Shown one piece after another: positions 25,770-33,689 of a stretch of 64,000 nucleotides of DNA. The notes under the pieces were generated by a model, which saw only the letters and a program-made list of their open reading frames with translations, had not been told where the DNA came from and did not search any database. How positions within the stretch are numbered: position 1 is the first letter of the stretch; each line of letters opens with the position of its first letter. The position numbers and the translations under genes were made by a program. Source of the DNA: Aeoliella mucimassa (GTDB taxonomy: Bacteria > Planctomycetota > Planctomycetia > Pirellulales > Lacipirellulaceae); contig NZ_CP036278.1 of the NCBI RefSeq assembly GCF_007748035.1, positions 5,890,001-5,954,000 on the forward strand, written 5' to 3'.

Positions 25770-26765
25770 ATGGCATCAGAGGCACTAACACCGTCGATCG
25801 AGAAATTACTCTCTCGACCACCAGAACATCCCAAGAGCTGGGTGCTGGGAAGCAATCCGCGCGTAACGCGCATTGCGAGCCACGCCGAGAAAGCCGCGGA
25901 GGTTCAGTGTCCTGTCTTGATTACCGGCGAAACCGGTACTGGTAAAGAAGTGTGGGCACGCTTGCTCCACGAACTTGGCCCTCGCCGCGATCGTCTCTTC
26001 GTGCCGGTCAACTGTGCCGCGCTCACCCCAACGCTGGCCGAGAGTCAGCTGTTCGGTCACGAGAAAGGTGCGTTTACTGGTGCTGCCGGAGCGAGCATGG
26101 GTGTGTTCCGCGCCGGCAACGGTGGCATCGTCTTCCTCGACGAAGTCGGCGAAATGCCTGCGGAATTGCAGCCTAAACTGCTCCGCGTGCTGCAAGAGAA
26201 CGAAGTGACTCCGGTAGGTGCTGCTCACCCAGTACCCATCAACGTACAAATCATTGCCGCGACGAATCGCGACCTCGAAGCCGAAGTGGCAGCCGGTCGA
26301 TTCCGCGAAGACCTCTACTATCGTTTGAACATGGTAGAGCTCGAAGTGCCGCCGCTTCGCCATCGTGCGGACGACATTCCACGCTTCATCGAATACTTCT
26401 CGATGAAGTATGCCACGAAGTATCAACGCACCCCGTGGACTCCCTCGGCGGAGCGTCTCCGCGAGTTCTGCGAATACACCTGGCCCGGTAACATTCGTCA
26501 ATTGGGTCATGTGATAGAGCAAGCGTACGTGCTCGATTGCGAGCCGTCGCTTCCCTCTACTCGCACCCGTCAGACATCGGTCCCCGCCCTCCCCTTCACG
26601 AATCTCGCCAAGCTGCGTCGTGTGGCGGTACAGCAAGCCCTGCAATCGACTCGCGGGCATAAAGGTCGGGCGGCCAAGCTGTTGGGTATTCACGCTAACA
26701 CGATGACCCGGTTGTTGGCGCAGATCGAAAGCGAAGCACAAGACGACGAGTCCGCCGACTCCTAA
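25770..26765 (+). CDS. Sigma-54-dependent transcriptional activator without a receiver domain
   Basis: 331 residues. The sequence is almost all AAA+ domain: Walker A GETGTGKE (53-60), the sigma-54-contacting loop GAFTGA (100-105), Walker B GIVFLDEVGE (119-128) and the sensor region with FREDLYYRLNMVELEVPPLR. The C-terminus (about 270-320) is a Fis-type helix-turn-helix (ALQSTRGHKGRAAKLLGIHANTM). There is only a ~25-residue N-terminal stub, so activity must be set by expression, by a partner or by a co-activator rather than by phosphorylation. A near-consensus -24/-12 promoter lies 550 bp downstream, ahead of the small basic protein gene, and is a likely target. Confidence 0.92.
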   Translation: MASEALTPSIEKLLSRPPEHPKSWVLGSNPRVTRIASHAEKAAEVQCPVLITGETGTGKEVWARLLHELGPRRDRLFVPVNCAALTPTLAESQLFGHEKGAFTGAAGASMGVFRAGNGGIVFLDEVGEMPAELQPKLLRVLQENEVTPVGAAHPVPINVQIIAATNRDLEAEVAAGRFREDLYYRLNMVELEVPPLRHRADDIPRFIEYFSMKYATKYQRTPWTPSAERLREFCEYTWPGNIRQLGHVIEQAYVLDCEPSLPSTRTRQTSVPALPFTNLAKLRRVAVQQALQSTRGHKGRAAKLLGIHANTMTRLLAQIESEAQDDESADS

Positions 26766-27492
26766 TCGCTTGCCATCATGAATCAGTCGTTGGGCCATGG
26801 CACAACGATTCTTTTTTTCTCTCCGCTGGTCTGCACCCATTCGGTGCATGGGTGACATAATTCTGAAGCGGCCCTGTTAACCCCTTCTCACATCGTGGGA
26901 ATAATCTTCCCAAAGTCGATGGACGGAACTCACTACTCTGGTGAGCCGGTTCCCTGTGTTTGGTGAACGCGCTTGGACGCCTCGCGGGAATCCGCGGTGT
27001 TCGCAGAGGTCTACGAAGCCTTCGGGGCAACTATTTTGCCCAAATTGCCACAAATCTGGGGCTGATAGAAAGTTTTCCGCATCTTCGTTCGCCCAGTGCC
27101 CGGGGGGACTCACCAGCAGTGTGAGGGTTCACTCCGATAGTGAAACGAACTCTAAGTCGTTTATTAAACTTGACTTACGACGATTAACTGCGGCCGTTTT
27201 CACAATCCGAGGGAGACTTTCGGCGAGGGAAACGGACATCACGCGACTCGCCAACATGCCGTAAGTGCTTTCTGCATAAAGGTTTATGCTTCGCTCTTCG
27301 GGGGCCATCAGCGGTTGGCACGCGACTCGCAAAAGGAGAGTCGCAAGTCAGTAACTCTGAGCGATCGGAGGCTGTGTAGGTAGGCGCCGAGCCGGTTGGG
27401 GTGGATTGCCCCGCAAGCGCCACGATGCAGCGTCTGATGCCGTTCCGCATGGCGGAACGAAATCCGTTTGATAGCAAACCAGGAGTTCGGTC
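26766..27492. other. Long intergenic region with regulatory repeats
   Basis: 727 bp without a credible gene. It holds a 12-bp direct repeat CACGCGACTCGC at 27240-27251 and 27319-27330, the sigma-54-type element, a perfect inverted repeat GCGACTC/GAGTCGC (27322-27328 and 27338-27344), a hairpin GTTCCGC-ATG-GCGGAAC near 27442-27458, and AGGAG just before the next gene. A stretch of this size between an activator and tiny genes suggests upstream activator sites and a long 5' leader. Confidence 0.5.
27315..27331 (+). promoter_or_regulatory. Putative sigma-54 (-24/-12) promoter
   Basis: TTGGCACGCGACTCGCA: the GG and GC doublets are exactly 10 bp apart, and TTGGCACG matches the -24 consensus in full; the -12 half has TCGCA instead of TTGCA. 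It lies about 160 bp before the small basic protein gene at 27493 and downstream of a sigma-54 activator gene. Confidence 0.55.
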
Positions 27493-27675
27493 ATGAGCAT
27501 CGAGCAAGTCTACGAAAACGCAGAATCCAAGTACGGCACCGATAGCTTCGAGCACATTCGTTCGTCGCAGAGCAACTCGAGCAAGCGGCGTGCACCGCAA
27601 GGTCGTCGCAAAGGCAAGGCGCCTCAGTCGTTCAACGGTATTCACCGTCGCCGACGCAAGAAGGTGAACTGGTAG
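27493..27675 (+). CDS. Small basic protein, paralogue 1
   Basis: 60 residues. The first 20 are acidic (MSIEQVYENAESKYGTDSFE), then a strongly basic tail that ends GIHRRRRKKVNW. The same architecture and ending recur in the 63-residue protein at 28685 (GIHQRRNKRSAW), so the two are paralogues. AGGAG sits 12 bp before the ATG. A nucleic-acid-binding or ribosome-associated role is suggested by the charge but not proven. I do not know a named family. Confidence 0.65.
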   Translation: MSIEQVYENAESKYGTDSFEHIRSSQSNSSKRRAPQGRRKGKAPQSFNGIHRRRRKKVNW

Positions 27676-28045
27676 CAGCTGCACCTTGGGTCGCGATTGC
27701 GATCTCCGCGTAGGTGGGGGCAGCAACTAACAAGCAAGTTGTTCCTGCGAGAGACGCGAGTCGCGTGAGGCCATGCGGTTGCATGCGTCCTCTGCGTTGA
27801 GACAAACCATCGAATACTGAAATCAAGTGATCGCATGATGCGAGCATCTTGGTTCGTGAGGAGAAAGCAAGTCATTGCCGGTCGCGCTGAAACAAAGCAT
27901 GTGCGACTGGGGTGTAAGTGTTGAACTTTGCTTACGCCTGAAATGTGAGAACCGTGCCATGAAGCTGCCGCCCCGCAGTTTCGCGCCGTTTGGCAATGGC
28001 TTTACCAGCGGGTGATCAGTCGCGACTCGGCGAGAGAAGTTGGTG

Positions 28046-28570
28046 ATGAGTACGACGCGAACAATTCAACCAGATTTGGCGGTTGTAGGTGCGCCTGTCG
28101 TCACCATGAATCGTTCGGGTCCGGCAAGCACCATCGGGTGTCTGCTGATCTCGGATGATAAGCAGCATCGCAAAATTCTCGAACGAGTGGCCTGCACCGA
28201 GGGGTGGAACCTCGATGCCTGTGTCACTGTGCTCGAGGCCATGAAACTGGTGTTTCGTAAGAAATACGAGTTGGCGTTCGTCGACATCCAGAGCGTGGCC
28301 GGCAGTTCGATGCAGAACGACTACCAGGGCCTGGCGGGCGACTTGTCGCGCGATCATGTCCCGCTGTTGATTGTGAATGGGGTACCAGAAGATCCCATCG
28401 GCGAGATCACCGCACGTCAGATCGGCGTGTGGGTTTACCTGCCGGGATTCGACGGCAAAACAGAATTGGATGTGTTATTTCGGGAAGCTCGGTTGGCCTT
28501 GAAGCGGCTAACCAGACAACCCTCATCCACGGGAGTAATTGAAGTCACTGCATCGAAGCCACACCAGTAG
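28046..28570 (+). CDS. Degenerate response-regulator receiver protein
   Basis: 174 residues from the ATG at 28046 (in-frame GTG 28043 and TTG 28040 also possible). The core from about residue 30 follows a receiver fold: ISDDKQHRKILERVA gives the acidic pair, FVDIQS carries the candidate phospho-acceptor Asp, and VPLLIVNG is the beta-4 strand. The conserved Lys of beta-5 is replaced (VYLPGF instead of LxKP), so signalling by phosphorylation may be lost. No output domain. It lies between the two small basic protein genes, the same arrangement suggesting co-regulation. Confidence 0.6.
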   Translation: MSTTRTIQPDLAVVGAPVVTMNRSGPASTIGCLLISDDKQHRKILERVACTEGWNLDACVTVLEAMKLVFRKKYELAFVDIQSVAGSSMQNDYQGLAGDLSRDHVPLLIVNGVPEDPIGEITARQIGVWVYLPGFDGKTELDVLFREARLALKRLTRQPSSTGVIEVTASKPHQ

Positions 28571-28684
28571 CGGAAGTGCAAGCCATGGATCGTCACCAAG
28601 TGGCATCGTTACAAGGTAACCACAGATCGTGAGACTGCGCCGCGTTGCGTGGCGAGGTCGCGCGAATCGATAGAGGATCGATGC

Positions 28685-28876
28685 ATGGCTGATGCAATAG
28701 ATAGCAGTGAATTTGAACACCTGGAACGTTTTCAGCGAATGCCTACGCCATCGCGAAACCGCCAGGCAAAGACAAAGGGAGCGAAGCTTTCGAGGGGTGC
28801 CAGTGGGCAATCGAAACGTCGCAGCTCGTCGCAGGGAGGAATCCATCAGCGTCGTAATAAACGATCGGCATGGTAA
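28685..28876 (+). CDS. Small basic protein, paralogue 2
   Basis: 63 residues from the ATG at 28685. SSEFEHLERF near the N-terminus parallels DSFEHIR of the protein at 27493, followed by a basic Ser/Arg/Lys-rich middle and the shared ending GIHQRRNKRSAW. The in-frame GTG at 28649 is less likely. Role unknown; see paralogue 1. Confidence 0.65.
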   Translation: MADAIDSSEFEHLERFQRMPTPSRNRQAKTKGAKLSRGASGQSKRRSSSQGGIHQRRNKRSAW

Positions 28877-29176
28877 CCCTCAGGCACGCCCATGCTCACG
28901 CATGGTGAGAAACAAAGCAAAGCAGAAGAAACAGATAAGCAGGCGAGAAGTTCCATCGATGCAATCGGCCGTATGTCGACCGCAGAAAACCTGATGGTGA
29001 AGTGAGAGAGGGGGCGCCGCGACAGCGGATGTCCAGGCAGGTTCGATGCAGCAGGGCGGCCAGCATCATTACTAACAATACGATGAATATGATTTTTGGA
29101 ATCTTAGCATTTATCCCGCTGTGAGGCTTGCTATCCAACGAGAGCAAGACAGCAATTCCTTGAAAGGTATGAGACA
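28877..29176. other. Intergenic region before a PEP-CTERM gene
   Basis: 300 bp with no gene. AGGCAGGTTCGATGCA (about 29035-29050) has the GG-N10-GC spacing of a sigma-54 promoter but poor flanking matches. Confidence 0.3.
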
Positions 29177-29914
29177 ATGAAGAGTAGCACCCTGGCGTCA
29201 TGGGCACTTGTGGCCCTTGTTACCTGTTGTTGTTTTGCCGGCTCAGCAAGTGCGGCCTTGGTAGAAACAGGCGACACTGCCAGCCTCGCAGACTTGATTG
29301 ACAACGACGGTGTCTACGTCGTTGGCGATAAGCAGTTTAGCAACTTCAACTACGGCAACGCTCAAGTAACTCCCGACGATATGCCGAGTGCTTCTGGCAT
29401 CTCGGTGATTGGTTTGGTCGACGACGATGGCAACTACGGTATTCGATTCCGTGGCTACTTCAGCGATTCAGCCTTCTCCCAAGGTGGTTCGGACGCGGCG
29501 ATTGAGTTTGATGTCGACGTGCTCGATGAAGACTACGAGATTAGTGGTGTGATGTTGGCTGGCAACCCCAACGTGTTGGGCGATGCTGGTGCCATCAACG
29601 TGACCGAAGACTTCCTGCCGCTCGGTGCGAATGGTGAATACACGTTGTCGATCTACGACGATCGTCAGGGTGCAGGACTCCAGTTCTCGCAACTGATGGA
29701 CTCGGTTTACTTCAACGAACCAGAGCCGATTACGTCGCTGCATGTTTACAAGGACATCGGTGCTTTGGCCTACACCGGATATCCCTCGGTAACTCTGTCG
29801 CGGATCGATCAGGTTTTCTACCAGGAGCCGATTCGTGTTCCTGAGCCTGCTGGCTATGCTCTGCTGAGCCTGATGGGTGCCGTGGTGGTTGGTCTTCGCT
29901 ACCGCCTCGGTTAA
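29177..29914 (+). CDS. PEP-CTERM exported protein
   Basis: 245 residues. An N-terminal signal peptide (about 1-26, ending ASA) leads a beta-rich, acidic mature domain with no recognised enzyme motif. The C-terminus is a complete PEP-CTERM sorting signal: VPEP, then a hydrophobic segment (AGYALLSLMGAVVVGL) and a basic end RYRLG. Such proteins are processed by an exosortase and placed at the surface or in the extracellular matrix; no exosortase gene is in the window. A strong terminator follows. Confidence 0.85.
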   Translation: MKSSTLASWALVALVTCCCFAGSASAALVETGDTASLADLIDNDGVYVVGDKQFSNFNYGNAQVTPDDMPSASGISVIGLVDDDGNYGIRFRGYFSDSAFSQGGSDAAIEFDVDVLDEDYEISGVMLAGNPNVLGDAGAINVTEDFLPLGANGEYTLSIYDDRQGAGLQFSQLMDSVYFNEPEPITSLHVYKDIGALAYTGYPSVTLSRIDQVFYQEPIRVPEPAGYALLSLMGAVVVGLRYRLG

Positions 29915-29948
29915 GGGTTACGACCCACCAATAGATGAATAGACTACG

Positions 29949-29987
29949 ACCGGCCGAGGGATTAATCCTTCGGCCGGTTGTGTTTTT
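29949..29987 (+). terminator. Rho-independent terminator
   Basis: CCGGCCGA at 29950-29957 pairs with TCGGCCGG at 29970-29977 and the loop adds AGG/CCT; followed by TTGTGTTTTT. Lies 35 bp past the PEP-CTERM gene. Confidence 0.8.
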
Positions 29988-30032
29988 GGCCTCTTCTTTT
30001 CTTGATCCAATCGTAGGTAGGAGCCTTTTCTG

Positions 30033-31328
30033 ATGATCGGTGCAAGCGTTGTTTCGCGGTTTCATGGTTTAGCGATGGGGGCGATTCTGGTGGGAACCAC
30101 TCTCCTCCCCTGCCCTTCGACATCGGCTGACGAACCGGCCACCTGGATCGCCAGGCCTGAAACCGTCCGTGGCTACGCCACTCGCACCGACGTTGAAGTG
30201 CGAGAAGATCACGTGCCGAGTTACACGCTGCCCGAAGTGCTTGGGGAGATCGATCGCCAGGCTCCAAAAGATGAGCAGCAGCAAGCATGGAACGATCGCC
30301 GCGAAACGCTGCTCGATGTGTTCCGCAACAACGCGTACGGCCAGGCGGTTCCGGCTCCTACGAAGCTCGAAGTGGAAACAATCGAAGTCGCTCCGCTCGC
30401 TTCGGTGCCAGGTGGCGTCAGGGAGCGCCGGCGCGTGACCGCGACCCTGGAAGGAGGAGAATTCGATTTCGAGTACGTGCTGTACGCGAAGCAATCGCAG
30501 CAGAGTCCCCTGTTTGTGATGATCAACAATCGCGATCCCGAGCTTTCGTCGCCCGAAGGGGAAGAGTTCATCGGGTTTTTGCCAGTGCCGGAGATTCTGA
30601 AAGCGGGCTGCGCGGTCGCGGTGTTCCACCATAGCCACGTTGCGCCCGACAACCCGGAGCACTTTCGCGAAGGAGTGTTGAGCGTGGTGTTGCCAGAAGG
30701 TCCGCGGGCGGCCGACGCACCGGGCGCGATTACTGCCTGGTCGTGGGGAGCGAGTCGCGTGCTCGATTCGCTTAGCGATCATCCATTGGTTGATGCCGAA
30801 CGCGCGGCGATCATCGGGCACTCGCGGGGCGGGAAGACGGCCCTCTGGACCGGCGCCTGCGACCCTCGATTCTCGCTAGTGATCTCCAACAACTCGGGCT
30901 GCATGGGGGCCGCTTTGTCGCGACGTGCATACGGCGAAACGGTCAACATCATAAGTCGAACTTTCGATTATTGGTTCTGCCCGCAACTGCAGGAGTATGG
31001 CGATCGCGTCGCCGAATTGCCGATCGACCAACACCAGCTCATCGCTTTGTGTGCTCCCCGCAACGTCTACGTGGCGAGCGCCGGCGACGACCTGTGGGCC
31101 GACCCCCGCGGCGAGTGGCTCGGCTTGGTGAACGCCAGCCCGGCCTTCGAGCTCATCGGCTCCGAGAGTCTGGATACCAGCGATACGATGCCGGTGCTCG
31201 GCCAGCCGGTTACGCGAGGATGCACGAGTTACCACATTCGTCCAGGCCGCCATAACCTGACATTGTGGGACTGGCAGCAGTACTTGCGAGTTGCACGCGA
31301 CATCTGGAAGATCGGCGAAACACCCTGA
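30033..31328 (+). CDS. CE15-type glucuronoyl esterase, secreted
   Basis: 431 residues, with a signal peptide to about residue 32. Alpha/beta hydrolase of carbohydrate esterase family 15, which cleaves ester bonds between glucuronoxylan side chains and lignin alcohols. The nucleophile motif is GHSRGGKTALW (Ser near residue 264), as in the family G-C/H-S-R-x-G-K; the acid lies in the following SNNSGCMGAALSRR region; and the catalytic His is in IRPGRHNLTLWDW near the C-terminus. AGGAG precedes the start. With the GH43-like and sulfatase genes it fits degradation of plant or algal polysaccharide. Confidence 0.87.
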   Translation: MIGASVVSRFHGLAMGAILVGTTLLPCPSTSADEPATWIARPETVRGYATRTDVEVREDHVPSYTLPEVLGEIDRQAPKDEQQQAWNDRRETLLDVFRNNAYGQAVPAPTKLEVETIEVAPLASVPGGVRERRRVTATLEGGEFDFEYVLYAKQSQQSPLFVMINNRDPELSSPEGEEFIGFLPVPEILKAGCAVAVFHHSHVAPDNPEHFREGVLSVVLPEGPRAADAPGAITAWSWGASRVLDSLSDHPLVDAERAAIIGHSRGGKTALWTGACDPRFSLVISNNSGCMGAALSRRAYGETVNIISRTFDYWFCPQLQEYGDRVAELPIDQHQLIALCAPRNVYVASAGDDLWADPRGEWLGLVNASPAFELIGSESLDTSDTMPVLGQPVTRGCTSYHIRPGRHNLTLWDWQQYLRVARDIWKIGETP

Positions 31329-31421
31329 AACAGCAGTCCTTGATGAAAACGCGACGAGGCGTCTGTAACAGCTCGTAGGTCGACCCGTATGAGATGCGTC
31401 CTTTAACAATGGAGGTCTCAG

Positions 31422-32180
31422 ATGAGCCGTTTCGCAATCGTGTCATACAGCCTGCTTGGTTACGCTGTTGGTTTGGCGGGGCTGACAGCGTTTATGTTGT
31501 TCGTCGGTGGGTTTGCGGTGCCGTATCGCATCGATGCCGAGCCAACCCGCGCGTTACCTTTGGCACTGGCTGTGAATGCGGGCCTGCTGTTGCTCTTTGG
31601 CTTGCAGCACTCAGTGATGGCCCGCAAGTCGTTCAAAAGCTTGTTCGCCAACTACTTACCCGCCGCGGCCGAGCGTAGCACGTACGTGTTGCTGTCGGGC
31701 GTGGTGACCTTGTTGCTTTGCTTTGGCTGGCAGCCGATTGCTGGCGTGGTATGGCAGGTGGATTTTCCGCTCGTGAGCACGCTCTTAACCACACTCCAGT
31801 GGTCGGGCTGGGCATTGGCCGTCGCGGCGACGTTCATGCTCAGCCATCAGGAGATGTTTGGGCTGCAGCAAGCGTTTGCCCACGCGACGAATCGCACCGC
31901 GAGCCCACCCGCGTTTAACGATCGATGGGGCTATAGCCTAGTGCGTCATCCCATTCAGCTCGGCGTGTTGATCGGCATTTGGGTGACTCCCTTCATGTCG
32001 GTATCGCATCTGCTGCTGTCGATCGGACTGACCACCTACATTTTCATTGGGCTGGCGTTGGAAGAGCGGGATCTCGTGGCCGATTTTGGCGACGACTACC
32101 GCGACTACCAGCGGCGGGTCCGCCGGTTGATGCCGGTGCCGCGTTGGACCGCCGACAAGCAGGAAGCCCTCGCCCGCTAG
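31422..32180 (+). CDS. mddA: MddA-like methanethiol S-methyltransferase (NnrU/ICMT-type membrane protein)
   Basis: 252 residues with about six membrane helices. LLFGLQHSVMARKSFK near residue 50 and the C-terminal SAM-binding part RHPIQLGVLIG followed by LALEERDLVADFGDDYRDYQ are the signatures of the isoprenylcysteine methyltransferase-like group to which MddA belongs. MddA methylates methanethiol to dimethyl sulfide using S-adenosylmethionine at the membrane. GGAGG lies 5 bp ahead of the ATG. Its end overlaps the convergent GH43-like gene by 4 bp. NnrU-type relatives of other function are possible. Confidence 0.75.
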   Translation: MSRFAIVSYSLLGYAVGLAGLTAFMLFVGGFAVPYRIDAEPTRALPLALAVNAGLLLLFGLQHSVMARKSFKSLFANYLPAAAERSTYVLLSGVVTLLLCFGWQPIAGVVWQVDFPLVSTLLTTLQWSGWALAVAATFMLSHQEMFGLQQAFAHATNRTASPPAFNDRWGYSLVRHPIQLGVLIGIWVTPFMSVSHLLLSIGLTTYIFIGLALEERDLVADFGDDYRDYQRRVRRLMPVPRWTADKQEALAR

Positions 32181-33478
32181 AGTAGCCTGCGTCCGCAGAC
32201 GTAAGCCGCCGCCAGGCCGAAGAGCGCGAGCAGGGTGCTGGTTGGTTCAGGCACGGCGAGCGAGTCGAGCATCGCGGCGAACGAGTCTTGCCCCGCGGTG
32301 GCCAGGTCCATCGCCTGGTAGTAGTCGTTGTAGTACGACTTGAACAAGCGGAAGTCACTCTGATCGTTCAGGCCGTCGCCGTTCAGGTCGCCGCGTGCGG
32401 CTTGTTCGGCGGCGGTCAAACCACTTAGGTCGGTCAGGTGGTACTCCTGAAAGGCGAGCCAGTCCTGCACATCGATCTGATCGTCGTCGATCAGGTCGGC
32501 CGCGGAAAACGCCAGCGAGTCGAAGATCGCCGAGATCGGCGCGGCGAACACGGTGCCATGATGCCCGCTCGGCAGGTTCGCTTCGCTCGTCAGGTTCACC
32601 CACGACGATGCGTTGGTGGGATCGGCATCGGTCGTCGCGGCGACGCCAAAGTAGCCAGCACCGTATGCGTCGTAATACATCAGCCAGCGGTCGTCGACTC
32701 TCAGCAGCGATGGGCCTTCGGTCGCGTTGCCTTCGATCGCCGAACCAGGGCCGACAATAATCGGGTTGTCGGTGGTCCAAGGTCCCTGGGCGGTGGACGA
32801 AGTCGCCAGACGGATGTTCTTTTGCCCGTTCTGTTCGTCCTTGATTGCCATCAGGTACTGACCGTTCTCGGCATCGTGGGCGATCATGGCGTCGATCACT
32901 GTTGCCCCGTTGTAGTAATACAAACTCGGGTCGCTGTAGTTCGCGAAGTCGGTGGTCGTGATCGAGTAGAGCTTATGGTCGCCGTTGTCCAGATCCGAAG
33001 CAAAGATGATCTGGTAGTTGGCGTTCGCCTCGTCGTAAAACACCTCCGGCGCCCAGGTGTGGTTGACCACGGTGCTCTGGTCCCAGATCTCAATGAGTTG
33101 CTCGTTACTCCAGTTCACCAAGTCGGGCGACGACGCATAGCCGATCGTGCGAGTGGTGATGCCGGAGGTCCAGACCATGTGGAACAGGCCATCGGGGCCG
33201 TACACCACCGAGGGGTCGCGGGCCTGGTCTTCGTCGTTGGTGTTGGTATTAGAGCCATCGCCCCAACTGCTCGGCGGAACATACACTGCGTCGCCGTTGT
33301 TCATGTCGGAGAATTGCAGCCCGTCGATGCTGCTCTGCATGAACACGCCCGAGTGCCCACCAACCGGCCAGCCCCCTTGGAAGTAGGAGAACACGTATCC
33401 CATTGGTTCCGCCTGCGCAGCGGGAGCGGCCAACACGAACAGTGCCAGGCCAAGTATCCAGAAACGAGAAGTGCTCAC
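32177..33478 (-). CDS. GH43-like secreted glycoside hydrolase with dockerin-like repeat and PEP-CTERM tail
   Basis: 433 residues from GTG at 33478, chosen because it opens a good signal peptide (STSRFWILGLALFVLAAPAA); an ATG at 33565 would add 29 residues. The five-bladed propeller fold is suggested by three acidic sites in the right order: ARDPSVVYGPDG (base), TVIDAMIAHDAENG (pKa Asp) and NATEGPSLLRVDDRWLMYYD (acid Glu), as in GH43/GH117-type enzymes. GDLNGDGLNDQSDFRLFK is a dockerin-type calcium loop, and VPEPTSTLLALFGLAAAYVC plus basic residues is a PEP-CTERM tail. It should act on arabinan, xylan or related glycans outside the cell. Substrate not assignable. Confidence 0.75.
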   Translation of the reverse strand: MSTSRFWILGLALFVLAAPAAQAEPMGYVFSYFQGGWPVGGHSGVFMQSSIDGLQFSDMNNGDAVYVPPSSWGDGSNTNTNDEDQARDPSVVYGPDGLFHMVWTSGITTRTIGYASSPDLVNWSNEQLIEIWDQSTVVNHTWAPEVFYDEANANYQIIFASDLDNGDHKLYSITTTDFANYSDPSLYYYNGATVIDAMIAHDAENGQYLMAIKDEQNGQKNIRLATSSTAQGPWTTDNPIIVGPGSAIEGNATEGPSLLRVDDRWLMYYDAYGAGYFGVAATTDADPTNASSWVNLTSEANLPSGHHGTVFAAPISAIFDSLAFSAADLIDDDQIDVQDWLAFQEYHLTDLSGLTAAEQAARGDLNGDGLNDQSDFRLFKSYYNDYYQAMDLATAGQDSFAAMLDSLAVPEPTSTLLALFGLAAAYVCGRRLL

Positions 33479-33689
33479 GGTTTCGCTTGCTTTCTGCGGC
33501 CAGCACAACGGCTGGCGACCTACGGATTCAACCACGGAACCACTTGAGGAGCATCGGGTCCGCATTGCCGAGGAGAGGGGACTGTATGACTTTATTCTAA
33601 GCAAAGTCCCCGCACAGGCATAGTAATCATAAACATTTTTGCGATAATGGAATTGCTGGAACAGACACTTCTCCCCCCTTGCTTCAGGC

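Noticed and set aside
25389-25873. Short open frames of 65 and 142 codons ahead of the sigma-54 activator
   Set aside because: No ribosome-binding sites, no domain features, and the longer one overlaps the activator start in antisense.
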